Assembly (NCBI GenBank): GCA_036337295.1
Contig: JAYZEN010000009.1
Span: forward strand, 186,001 to 250,000
DNA: 64,000 nucleotides
Direction of reading: 5' to 3'
Source of the DNA: Ketobacter sp036337295
GTDB lineage: Bacteria > Pseudomonadota > Gammaproteobacteria > Pseudomonadales > Ketobacteraceae
The notes beneath the pieces are model-generated. The model did not search any database and was not told the origin of the DNA. It worked only from the letters and a program-made list of their open reading frames with translations. The position numbers were made by a program, and so were the translations under genes. Below, piece after piece: positions 1 to 9,900 of the stretch. Each line of letters begins with the position of its first letter. Positions within the stretch are counted from its first letter, which is position 1.

Positions 1-3000
1 GCGCTGGAAATCAAGAAACAGGTGGAAGGGGATACCGGCCAGGCCATGAAGGCCACCCTGATTTTTGATTACCCCACCATTAACAAGATCGCTGAATATT
101 TCGCGGTGAACCTGTATGGCGAGGAGGCGGAAGCCGCGCACTTTACCGCAGGCTCATTCCACGGCGAACCCATCGCCATCGTGGGCATCGGCTGTAAGAT
201 GCCCATGGCCCCCAATGGTCCCGGGGATTTCTGGAATCTGTTGAAGAACGGCCAATGCGGCATTAACGATGAACCCAGCGAGCGTTGGGATATCAAGCAG
301 TATCTGGACAAGAATGAGGATGCCCCGGGCAAAACCTACACTTTGTCCGCGGGTCTGGTGGACGACATCGAATCCTTCGACGGCAAGTTGTTCGGTATTG
401 CGCCCCGTGAAATCGAGAGCATGGAGCCTCAACAACGTTTGGTGCTGGAAGCGTCCTGGAGTTCTCTGGAGAACGCCGGTTACGCGCCCAATGCCCTGAA
501 CGGGACCCGCACCGGTGTGTTCGTGGGCGTGGGTGCCAACGAATACATTCGCGCCTGTGCCACCGGCGCGCGGGAAGAGGACATCATGTTCATCCCCACC
601 GGTAATGCGTTGAACGTGATCGCCGGTCGGGTGGCCTTTAACCTGGGCCTGCAGGGCCCCACCATGACCGTGGACACGGCCTGTTCTTCTTCCGCGGTTG
701 CGATTCACCTGGCTTCGCAAAGCCTGCGCAATGGCGAATGTGATATGGCTTTGGCCGGTGGTGTAAATGCCATGGTCATGCCGGAAACCTTTGTGGCCCT
801 GTCGAAAGCCCACATGCTGTCGAAAGAAGGCCGCTGTAAAACGTTCGATGAAAGCGCTGATGGTTATGTGCGCGGTGAAGGTGTGGGTGTACTGGCCCTG
901 AAGCGCCTGTCCGATGCAGAGCGTGACGGTGATAACATTGTCGCGGTAATCAAGGGCTCCGCGATCAACCAGGATGGTCGTTCCAGCAGTCTGACGGCAC
1001 CGAATGGTCCTTCACAGGAAAACGTGATTCGCGCGGCACTGGCTAATGCCGGTTTGACCGTGGACGACGTGGACTGGGTGGAAACCCACGGTACGGCGAC
1101 GCCTTTGGGTGATCCCATCGAAGTGCAGTCCCTGGAAGCCGTCTACTGCACCAACCGCAGCAGTGAGAATCCGCTGATCATCAGTTCGGTGAAAACCAAC
1201 ATCGGTCACCTGGAATCCGCCGCCGGTGTCTCCAGCGTGATGAAAGCAGCGCTGTCGCTGCAACACGCTGAGATTCCCCCGCATCTGCATTTCAACAAGT
1301 TCAATCCGCACATTGCTGTGGACGCCAGCAAGTTCACCATTCCCACCGAGAGCCGTGAATGGAAAACCGGTGAGCGCAAGCGTCGGGTGGGCATCAGTTC
1401 CTTCGGTTTCTCCGGCACCAATGTGCACATGATTCTCGAAGAAGCGCCGCAGCGTAAAGAAGTGATCAACGCCACTGAGCGCACCAGCCATGTGTTGAGC
1501 CTGTCCGGTAAAACCGAAGGTGCGGTGATGGGTCTGGCCAAGCGTTACGCCGAGTTCCTGCAGAACGATAACCTCAATGCCCAGGAAGCGGCGCTGGCGG
1601 ATATTGCGTTTACTGCGAACACGGCTCGCCAGCACTTTGAGCATCGCGTTGCCGTAGTGGCACCGGACAAAGCGGCCATGGTCGATAAACTCAAGCAGGT
1701 GGCGGAAGGGGTGTCCGTGGCTGCCAGCTTTACCGGTGACGGCAGTACACCGGTGACCGCACAAGCCTGGTTGTTCACCGGCCAGGGCTCGCAGTATGCC
1801 GGTATGGCGCAGGAACTGTACGACACCAATCCTGCCTTCAAAGCCAACCTGGACGCCTGTGAAAAGCTGTTCGAACAGGAAACCGGTGCCTCCTTGCTGG
1901 AATTGCTGTGGGGTGACCGCTCCGTTGAGATCGACAACACCCAATATACTCAACCGGCCATCTTTGCCCTGGAATATGCGCTGGCCAGGCAATGGCTGGC
2001 CTTGGGTGTTAAGCCCAGCGTAATGGTGGGTCACAGTGTCGGTGAGTATGCCGCGGCAGTAGTGGCCGGCATCATGAGCCTGGAAGACGCCATGAAACTG
2101 ATCGTGGCCCGGGGTCGCCTGATGGTGGAACAATGTGAAACCGGCGATATGGCCGCGATTCTGACCACCCGTGATCAGGTGGATGCGTTGCTGGCAGGTG
2201 TGAACGATGTGCAGGTAGCGGCCTGCAATGCACCGGGCAACACCGTGGTGTCCGGCACTGCCGACGGCATCGCGGCCATCATTGAAAAAGCCAAGGCCCA
2301 GGACATCGATGCCCGCCTGCTGACGGTGTCCCACGCTTTCCATTCCAACATGATGGAACCCATGCTGGCGGAATTCAAAGCGGTTGCCGAGAGCATCGAA
2401 TACCATCCGGCCAAACTGGATATTCTGTCCACTGTGAACGGTCAGATTAACCAGGGCGAGATGTCCAAGTCCGCCTACTGGGTGGATCACGTAAAACGTC
2501 CGGTACTGTTTGTGGATGCGGTGACCAAGCTGCAGGATCAGAAAGTCAATCTGTGTCTGGAGATCGGCCCGGGTTCCACCCTCACCGGATTGGCCACTCA
2601 GATTCTGGGGTCGGACAAGTGCCGGTTTGTGCATACCCTGCGCGCCAAGCAGAATGCCGAGCGCCAATTCAATATGGCCGTAGCCCAGATGTACACCTGC
2701 GGTGTCGACATCAAGTGGGCTGCATTTGATGCACCCTTTGCCCGGCAACGGGTGGCCACGCCCAGTTACGCATTTGATCGTAAGCGCTACTGGCTCGGTG
2801 ACAACGACAACGGTATTGCCACCGGCGGTGGTGCCATGGGTGAGGTGACTGAGAACCTGCTGACCATGTTGCGCCCGCCCATGAGCGAGGATTATTTCTT
2901 CGAGAATAATTTCGGCGTCAGCCATCCGTTCAACCTGGACGATCACCGTCTGTATGAAGTGGTGGTGGCCCCTGGTGCCTTCCATGTGGCCAATGCCATT

Positions 3001-6000
3001 CTCTGCGCACGGGATGTGTACGGTGAAAAACCGGTGAAGCTGGACGACGTGGTGTTCCCCGAACCTTTCATTCTGGAAGAAGGGCAGAAGCGGCGCATTC
3101 ATTATGGCTTTAAAAAACTGCCGGCCACCGCGAATGATGATTTCGAAGTGAAAGGCTTCAGCCGGGATGACAAGGCCGGTGAAACCGAGTGGACCATGCA
3201 TGCCAGCATGAACGTGGCCGCGTGCAACAGCCCCGATTCGACCCAGGTGCTCACACCGGCCGACATCGAGCAGATTAAAGGCCGCGCCACTCACAGCTAC
3301 AGCGGCGATATGTTCTACGGCGAAATGTGGAAAGTGGGCTATCAACTGGGCTCTCAGTTCCAATGGATTTCTGAGTTCTGGCGTCGACCGGGTGAAACCC
3401 TGACCCGCCTGCGCCTGCCGGAATCCGCCATCGAGCAGGGCAAGTACATGATCCACCCCGGATTGATGGACTCCTGCTTCCAAAGCTCTGCGCTGGCGGC
3501 CATGCACGATGATTTCGATGCCTCGAAAGTGGATGCCATCTACATTCCATTCGCCATCGAGAACCTGTGCTTCTTCCGCAAGCCCACCACGGAATTGTGG
3601 TGTCATGTGAAGATCAAGAACCCGCCGGAAGATCCCAATGAGGTAATGGAGAGTTACTCTCACACCATCCAGGTGTACGACGACCAGGGCAATATCCTGA
3701 TCGACGTGGATACGCTCCACAGCAAGCGCGCTCCCAAGGAAGCACTGCTGCGTGCCATCAGCAAGGATCCCTTTGATGGTCACTATGAAGTGCACTGGAA
3801 AACTCAGAACATTCCGGCGGACCAGGAGCTCAAACCGCTGGCCGGCACCTTTATGGTGGTGGGCGAGCCCAGTGGCCTGGCCAGTGCGATCTGCGCCGAG
3901 CTGTCGGCCCAGGATGGCGTGACCGTATGGCAGATTGGCTGTGATGACAGTGCCACCTTTGCTGCGGAGGGTAATCGCATTACCTTGAACCCGGCAGACG
4001 GTGGTCAGTGGATGCAGGCCATCGGAGCCGTGGGTGGCCTGGATAAGGTGGCGGGCATGGTGTATGTGGCGCCGGAAGGTGGCCCGGATGGGGATGTGAT
4101 GGGGCTACAGAAACGCATCTTCTCACCCATTCTGAACATGCTGAAAGCCCTGCAGCTGATGTCCGGTGCCGGTGCGCCCCGCCTCTGGTGTGTGACCGAA
4201 GCTGGTGTGGCAGCGCAGCGCAGCGACACCTATGTGAATCCAGCGCACTCTGCACTGATCGGTTTCGGAAAAGTGCTGGATATGGAGCACTCCGAATACA
4301 ACGCGGTGCTGGTGGATGTGGATGCTGAGAGTGCTGCCCGGGCCGCGAAGTCGCTGGCCCAGGAAATGCTGCAAGCCGGTGGTGAGAAACTGGTGGCCTA
4401 TCGCCGCGGTACGCGCATGATCGCACGCCTGGCGCGCACCACCGTGGAAGCAGCCGGTATGCCCATCCCGGAGGCGCCCTATCGCCTCATCATCGAGAAG
4501 AAGGGCACTTTTGAAGATCTGAAGTTCGTGCCCTTTGAACCCCGCACCCTGGGTTCCACCCAAATGGCAGTTAAAGTATTGAGTGCCGGCCTGAACTTCC
4601 GTGATGTCATGGGTGTGCTAGATGTGTATCCCGGTGAGGCCGGTCCTCTGGGCGGTGAGTGTATCGGCCAGGTGACTGAGCTGGGCGCCGCCGTGAAGGA
4701 CTTTAAAGTGGGTGACGTGGTGATGGTTCCGCTCACGGAATCCTGCATGAGTACCCAGACCATCACCGAGGAGCTGCTCACCTGCCGTGTGCCCAGCAAC
4801 CTGTCCATCAACCAGGCCTCCACCATTCCAGTGGTGTATTCCACCGCGTTGCATGGCCTGAAGAACCTGGCGAAATTGAAGAAAGGCGAGCGGGTCTTGA
4901 TTCACGCCGGGGCCGGTGGTGTCGGCCTGGCGGCGATCTACATCGCCAAGCACATCGGTGCGGAGGTGTTTGCCACCGCCAGTGAGAAGAAGCGGGATTA
5001 CCTGCGCAAGATCGGTGTGGAGCATGTGTTTGATTCCCGCTCCCTGGATTTTGCCCAGCAGATCCGCAATGTCACCGGTGGTGACGGGGTGGATGTGGTG
5101 CTGAACTCCCTGGCCGGGGAATTCATTACCACCAGCATGCAGTTGCTGAATCCCAACGGTCGCTTCATCGAAATCGGTAAAGCGGATATCTGGACCCAGG
5201 ATCGGGTGAAAGCGTTCCGTGAGGACATTTACTACGAAGCCTTCGACCTCGTCATCGTCACCATGCAGAACCCCAATGCCCTGCGTGAGTTGATGGAAGA
5301 GATCGTGGAGAACGTGGAAGCCGGTCATTACCAGCCGCTGCCGTACACCGTGTTCAAACACAAAGAGGCCATGGACGCCTTCCGTTATATGGCGCAAGGC
5401 AAGCACATCGGCAAGATCCTGATTAACCGCGACGATCCTTCTGTCGAGGTAAAAGCGGATCGATCCTACCTGATCACCGGCGCCAGCGGTGGCCTGGGTA
5501 TGCTGTTCGCCAACTGGTTTGCGGATCAGGGCGCCGGTGAGGTGATTCTGGCAGCCCGTCGTGATGTGCGTGAGGTTGACCCCGAAGGTGTGAAAGCCAT
5601 CGAAGCCAAGGGCACCCGTGTCACCACGGTGAAAGCCGATTCCGGTGATCGCGAGCAGGTGGCGGCCATGATGAGTACCGTGCGTGAGCACAGTCTGCCT
5701 TTGGCCGGTGTGATCCACGCAGCGGGTATTCTGGCGGATGCCTTTGTGGTGAACCAGGATATGGCCAGCTTTGAAAAGGTCATGGCGCCGAAACTGGCGG
5801 GTGCCTGGTATCTGCATGAAGAAACCAAAGCACTGCCGCTGGATATGTTTGTGTTGTTCTCGTCCCTGTCATCGCTGTTGGGGGCACCCGGGCAGGCCAA
5901 CTACGCTGCCGCCAACGCCTTCCTGGATGGCCTGGCGTTCTACCGCCGCGGCCTGGGGATGCCGGCCACCGCCATCAACTGGGGCCCCTGGGGCGAGGTG

Positions 6001-6684
6001 GGCATGGCGGCCAACAGCCAGGTGGAAGCCAACGCCAAAGCCTCCGGTGTACACTTGATCGATCCACAGGTGGGGTTGAGCTGGTTTGCCCAGGTGCTGG
6101 CAGGCAATCCCGTCCAGCGTGGTCTGATGGTGATCGACTGGGCCGCCCTGGCCAACATGTCCGGCTCGATCCCCGCTTTCCTCTCTGAGCTGGATGTAAA
6201 AGCCAGCGTCGGTGTGGATGCGGATCTGCAGAAGATGGCCGACGAGTTCCGTGCCGGCCTGGCGGATGCGCCCATTGACGAACGTACACCCATGCTGATC
6301 GAGAAAATCTGTGAACAGATCAAGCGGGTCATGGGGCTGGACGAATCCGATACCATCAACCCGAACCAGCCGTTGCAGGAGTTGGGTCTGGATTCGTTGA
6401 TGGCGGTGGAACTGCGTAATATCCTGTGTGCGCTGATTGGCAAGCAACTGCCGGCCACGTTGATGTTCAAGTATCCCACCGTAGCCAGTCTGAGTACGTT
6501 CCTGATTCAGGATATGTTCGCGGATGAAATGGCGGATGCGGACGACGCCGCGCAAGAAACAGAGAACATGGAGGCCTCTGCACAACAAGAACAGCAGGAA
6601 GAAGAGGATCAGTTGGATGACCTGTCCGATGACGAGCTGGCAGCGATGCTGGCGGCGGAATTGGGCGAGGACGATGAAGACTGA
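1..6684 (+). CDS. Modular type I polyketide synthase, fully reducing module (5'-truncated)
   Basis: The reading frame is open from base 1, so the start lies upstream. Counting codons from base 1, the order is: end of an upstream carrier protein (1-45), KS (about 55-482; Cys in DTACSSS at 228, His in ETHGT at 363, His in NIGHLE at 403), AT (about 587-907; GHSVGE Ser679, HAFH at 778-781, which usually marks malonyl-CoA), DH (about 957-1247; His982, Asp1157), a structural KR half, ER (about 1497-1807; NFRDVM and HAGAGGVG), KR (about 1817-2020; Tyr1968) and ACP (Ser2132 in GLDSL). The full loop predicts reduction to a saturated methylene unit. The acidic tail ending near DLSDDELAAMLAAELGE looks like a C-terminal docking segment for the next PKS. 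In the DH motif HxxxGxxxxP the Gly is replaced by Glu. Domain order is certain; substrate and product are inferred. Confidence 0.96.
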   Translation, partial: ALEIKKQVEGDTGQAMKATLIFDYPTINKIAEYFAVNLYGEEAEAAHFTAGSFHGEPIAIVGIGCKMPMAPNGPGDFWNLLKNGQCGINDEPSERWDIKQYLDKNEDAPGKTYTLSAGLVDDIESFDGKLFGIAPREIESMEPQQRLVLEASWSSLENAGYAPNALNGTRTGVFVGVGANEYIRACATGAREEDIMFIPTGNALNVIAGRVAFNLGLQGPTMTVDTACSSSAVAIHLASQSLRNGECDMALAGGVNAMVMPETFVALSKAHMLSKEGRCKTFDESADGYVRGEGVGVLALKRLSDAERDGDNIVAVIKGSAINQDGRSSSLTAPNGPSQENVIRAALANAGLTVDDVDWVETHGTATPLGDPIEVQSLEAVYCTNRSSENPLIISSVKTNIGHLESAAGVSSVMKAALSLQHAEIPPHLHFNKFNPHIAVDASKFTIPTESREWKTGERKRRVGISSFGFSGTNVHMILEEAPQRKEVINATERTSHVLSLSGKTEGAVMGLAKRYAEFLQNDNLNAQEAALADIAFTANTARQHFEHRVAVVAPDKAAMVDKLKQVAEGVSVAASFTGDGSTPVTAQAWLFTGQGSQYAGMAQELYDTNPAFKANLDACEKLFEQETGASLLELLWGDRSVEIDNTQYTQPAIFALEYALARQWLALGVKPSVMVGHSVGEYAAAVVAGIMSLEDAMKLIVARGRLMVEQCETGDMAAILTTRDQVDALLAGVNDVQVAACNAPGNTVVSGTADGIAAIIEKAKAQDIDARLLTVSHAFHSNMMEPMLAEFKAVAESIEYHPAKLDILSTVNGQINQGEMSKSAYWVDHVKRPVLFVDAVTKLQDQKVNLCLEIGPGSTLTGLATQILGSDKCRFVHTLRAKQNAERQFNMAVAQMYTCGVDIKWAAFDAPFARQRVATPSYAFDRKRYWLGDNDNGIATGGGAMGEVTENLLTMLRPPMSEDYFFENNFGVSHPFNLDDHRLYEVVVAPGAFHVANAILCARDVYGEKPVKLDDVVFPEPFILEEGQKRRIHYGFKKLPATANDDFEVKGFSRDDKAGETEWTMHASMNVAACNSPDSTQVLTPADIEQIKGRATHSYSGDMFYGEMWKVGYQLGSQFQWISEFWRRPGETLTRLRLPESAIEQGKYMIHPGLMDSCFQSSALAAMHDDFDASKVDAIYIPFAIENLCFFRKPTTELWCHVKIKNPPEDPNEVMESYSHTIQVYDDQGNILIDVDTLHSKRAPKEALLRAISKDPFDGHYEVHWKTQNIPADQELKPLAGTFMVVGEPSGLASAICAELSAQDGVTVWQIGCDDSATFAAEGNRITLNPADGGQWMQAIGAVGGLDKVAGMVYVAPEGGPDGDVMGLQKRIFSPILNMLKALQLMSGAGAPRLWCVTEAGVAAQRSDTYVNPAHSALIGFGKVLDMEHSEYNAVLVDVDAESAARAAKSLAQEMLQAGGEKLVAYRRGTRMIARLARTTVEAAGMPIPEAPYRLIIEKKGTFEDLKFVPFEPRTLGSTQMAVKVLSAGLNFRDVMGVLDVYPGEAGPLGGECIGQVTELGAAVKDFKVGDVVMVPLTESCMSTQTITEELLTCRVPSNLSINQASTIPVVYSTALHGLKNLAKLKKGERVLIHAGAGGVGLAAIYIAKHIGAEVFATASEKKRDYLRKIGVEHVFDSRSLDFAQQIRNVTGGDGVDVVLNSLAGEFITTSMQLLNPNGRFIEIGKADIWTQDRVKAFREDIYYEAFDLVIVTMQNPNALRELMEEIVENVEAGHYQPLPYTVFKHKEAMDAFRYMAQGKHIGKILINRDDPSVEVKADRSYLITGASGGLGMLFANWFADQGAGEVILAARRDVREVDPEGVKAIEAKGTRVTTVKADSGDREQVAAMMSTVREHSLPLAGVIHAAGILADAFVVNQDMASFEKVMAPKLAGAWYLHEETKALPLDMFVLFSSLSSLLGAPGQANYAAANAFLDGLAFYRRGLGMPATAINWGPWGEVGMAANSQVEANAKASGVHLIDPQVGLSWFAQVLAGNPVQRGLMVIDWAALANMSGSIPAFLSELDVKASVGVDADLQKMADEFRAGLADAPIDERTPMLIEKICEQIKRVMGLDESDTINPNQPLQELGLDSLMAVELRNILCALIGKQLPATLMFKYPTVASLSTFLIQDMFADEMADADDAAQETENMEASAQQEQQEEEDQLDDLSDDELAAMLAAELGEDDED

Positions 6685-6732
6685 TTTATTTAAGGTGACG
6701 TAATTGGAGTGTGAATACGCTCGGGCATCGGG

Positions 6733-6853
6733 AGGTGCTGGTAGCGATTCGGTTTGAAACTCTCAGCGGCATGGACGCCGCTGTGAAGCCCCCAGGGATG
6801 GGTTGAGGTGGGGCGCACAGCCCGTGTTTCAAACCGAATCGGTGCCAGCACCT
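6733..6853. repeat. 121-bp near-perfect inverted repeat element between PKS genes
   Basis: The 28-bp arms 6733-6760 and 6826-6853 are reverse complements with two mismatches. The 65-bp interior has its own 7-bp hairpin (CAGCGGC/GCCGCTG, 6764-6783) and a stretch containing CCCAGGGATGGGTT. The motif style (GGCATGGACGCCG followed by CAGGGATG) recalls the dispersed palindromic intergenic repeats common in Halomonas, Marinobacter and relatives; that comparison is from memory. As RNA it would fold into a long hairpin inside the PKS operon and could act as an attenuator, a processing site or a MITE-like insertion. No second copy was found in this window. Confidence 0.85.
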
Positions 6854-6911
6854 TTGGTTCGATGCTAGAACGGACTCCAAACAGACACCGATAAATGCTC
6901 CGGGGGCAGAC

Positions 6912-9900
6912 ATGAGCAAATCAACACAAGAATTGATGCTGAATGCGTTAAAAGAAATCAAAACGCTGAAGCGCCAGCTGGCCGGATACCAAAAGGCCGC
7001 CCACGAACCCATCGCCATCATCGGCATGGGGTGCCGCTATCCGGGCGGCTCCACCAACCCGGACCAATTCTGGGAGCGTCTATACAACGGCGTCGACTGC
7101 ATCACCCAGCAGGATAACAGCGAACGTTGGAACATGGACGAACTCTATGATCCCAACCCGGATGCGCCTGGAAAAATCTACACCAAAGGCTTGGGCATCA
7201 TCGATGATCCGGATCAGTTTGATGCGGAGTTCTTTGGTATCTCTCCCCGTGAGGCGGAGGACATCGATCCCCAGCATCGCCTGTTGCTGGAAGTCTGCCA
7301 CGAAACCATGGAATCGGCCGGTTATGCACCCGGTCGCCTGAACGGCAGCCGCACCGGTGTCTTCATGGGAATCGCCTCGGCTGATTACGCCCATCTGGGC
7401 AGCATCCTGGGCAAAGCCGAAGAACTGACGCCCTGGCAGGGCATTGGCAACGCCATGAGCGCGGCCCCCTGTCGTATTTCCTATCTGTACAATTTCAAAG
7501 GCCCGGCGTTGGCCCTGGACACCGCCTGCTCCTCATCACTGACGGCGTTGCACTACGCCTGCCAGTCCTTGAGACAAGGCGAATGTGACACGGCTTTGAC
7601 CGGTGGTGTGCACCTGGTGCTGAACCCGGCGATCTCGATCGTGTTCGCCAAGGCCCGGATGTTGTCAGAGGACGGCCACTGCAAAACCTTTGATGCCGCC
7701 GCGGATGGCTATGTGCGTTCCGAAGGCTGTGGTGTGGTGATGCTGAAGCGGCTGTCGGACGCCATCGCCGATGGTGATAACATCCTGGCTCTGGTCAAAG
7801 GTACGGCGCTAAATCAGGATGGCAAATCCCAGGGCTTTACCGCTCCCAATGAATCCGCCCAGGAAGACGTGATTCGGTCCGCCTTGAAACAGGCGCAATT
7901 GGAAGCCAAGGACGTGAGCTACATCGAAGCCCACGGCACCGGAACGCCATTGGGTGATCCCATCGAACTGGGTGCATTGAACTCGGTGTATTGTGCCGGG
8001 CAGAGTCGTCGCCATCCCTTGTTGGTGGGCTCAGCGAAAACCAACATCGGTCACAGCGAAGCCGCCGCCGGCGCGGCCGGGCTCATCAAGCTGATTCAGT
8101 CCCTGCAGCACCGAACCATCCCGCCACACATCAACTACTCTACACCGAACCCCTATATTCCCTGGAGCAAGATGGCGATCCAGGTTACAGACAAACTGAC
8201 ACAATGGGATCAGTACGCCGCGGAAGACGGTAAATTGCGGGCCGGGCTCAGCGCGTTTGCCTTCACCGGCACCAACGTGCATGTGATTCTGGAGGAATAT
8301 TCTCCGCCGCACAAAACCGACGCATCCAGCGCGGAAGACTCTGCGCCGGTGGCGGAACCCTGGGTTCCGCCGCTGGTGCTCACCTCTGCCAAACAGCCCC
8401 TGGCAGTCTCCCTGTGGCAGGACGCAATGGGACATCACATGGACGTGAACCCCTCATTGAGCTTGTCGCAGATAGCACGTACCTGTGCGGCCGGGCGCGA
8501 TCATTACAAATTCCGTACCGCGTTCCTGCCCAAATCGGTGCAACAGCTGAGTGCGTTGCTGACGGAAAAACGGGGCCAGGCTGAAGGCATCCTGCGCGGC
8601 GTCAAGGCCAAACCCACTTACAAGGTCGCGTTGCTGTTTTCCGGGCAGGGCGCCCAGTTTGCCGGCATGGGTAAGGAGCTTTATGCCGAGGTGCCTGCGT
8701 TCCGCCAGCAACTGGACCTGGTGTTCGAACAGTTGAATCCACAGTTGGATCAACCATTGCAGGACATAATGTGGGGTGAGCAAACCGCCTTGCTGAACCA
8801 GACCCAATATACCCAGCCGGCATTGTTCGCCCTGGAATACGCCTTGGCCAAAACCTGGATGCAATGGGGTGTCAAAGCGGATTGTGTGGCGGGTCACAGC
8901 GTGGGGGAAATCACCGCTGCCGCCATCGCCGGGGTCTTTAATCTGGCCGACGCCTGCAAGCTGGTGACGGCCCGCGCCCGCCTTATGGGGCAAACGCAAC
9001 CGGGCAGCATGCTGGTGGTGTTTGCCGATCAGGCACAAACCCAAAGCCTGTTGGAGACTAATCCCGATCTGGAAATCTGCGCCCTGAATGGCCCCCAGAA
9101 CACCGTGGTGGGTGGGCCGCCGGAAGCGGTGCAGGCGTTGCAGGCCGCACTGCAGGCGCAGTCGGTGGAGTGTCGACTGTTGCCGGTGCAGCATGCGTTT
9201 CACACCCAAGCCATGGAGCCCATTCTGGATCAGTTCCGGGCCGCCATCAGCGACATCAAATTCACTGTGCCCCGCATGCGGGTGCTGTCCAACCTCAACG
9301 GGCAGCACGTGGGCAAGCAGATGGCCGAAGCAGACTACTGGGTGCAGCAGATTCGCAATCCGGTGAACTTCCTGGCCTGCGCCCAGGGCTTGCTGGAGGC
9401 GCAGGTGGACGTGGCGTTGGAAGTGGGCCCCGGCGCCGCCCTGGTGTCCATGGTGCAGGATACGTTGGCGCAACATCATCAGCAGCACCATAGTGATGAA
9501 AAGCTGGTGACGGTGGCGAGCCTGCAGAAAAATCACAGTAGCCTGGACACCATTACCCGCAGCCTGGCCCAGCTCTATGTGGCGGGGCTGGACCTGAACT
9601 GGGCGGCCGTGGTGCCGGTGAAACAGGTGGCGCCGCTTTCCTTGCCCACCTATTGTTACCAGCGCAAAAGTTTCTGGAACGAAACCCTGCGTGCCTACAT
9701 GCAGCGCCAGGAGCTGCCAGAGAAAGCCAGGAACTGGCTGTACCAGTTACGTTGGGAACCCACCGAGCCCCTGAACGACCTGCCCGTCGGACAGGGTTCC
9801 TGGGTGTTGCTGTTCCCAACGTATTCCATTGCCGATGAGTTTGCCTCACAACTGGGGGAGCAGGCCACGGCGGTGACCACCGCCTGTTATCAGTTTGAAC

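Noticed and set aside
1012..3795. Long open frame (927 codons) on the minus strand inside the first PKS gene
   Set aside because: It is a codon-bias shadow: the + strand frame has every PKS motif, and the minus product has no recognisable domain.
4618..5817. Open frame of 399 codons on the minus strand inside the ER-KR region
   Set aside because: Same shadow effect; no domain or ribosome site.
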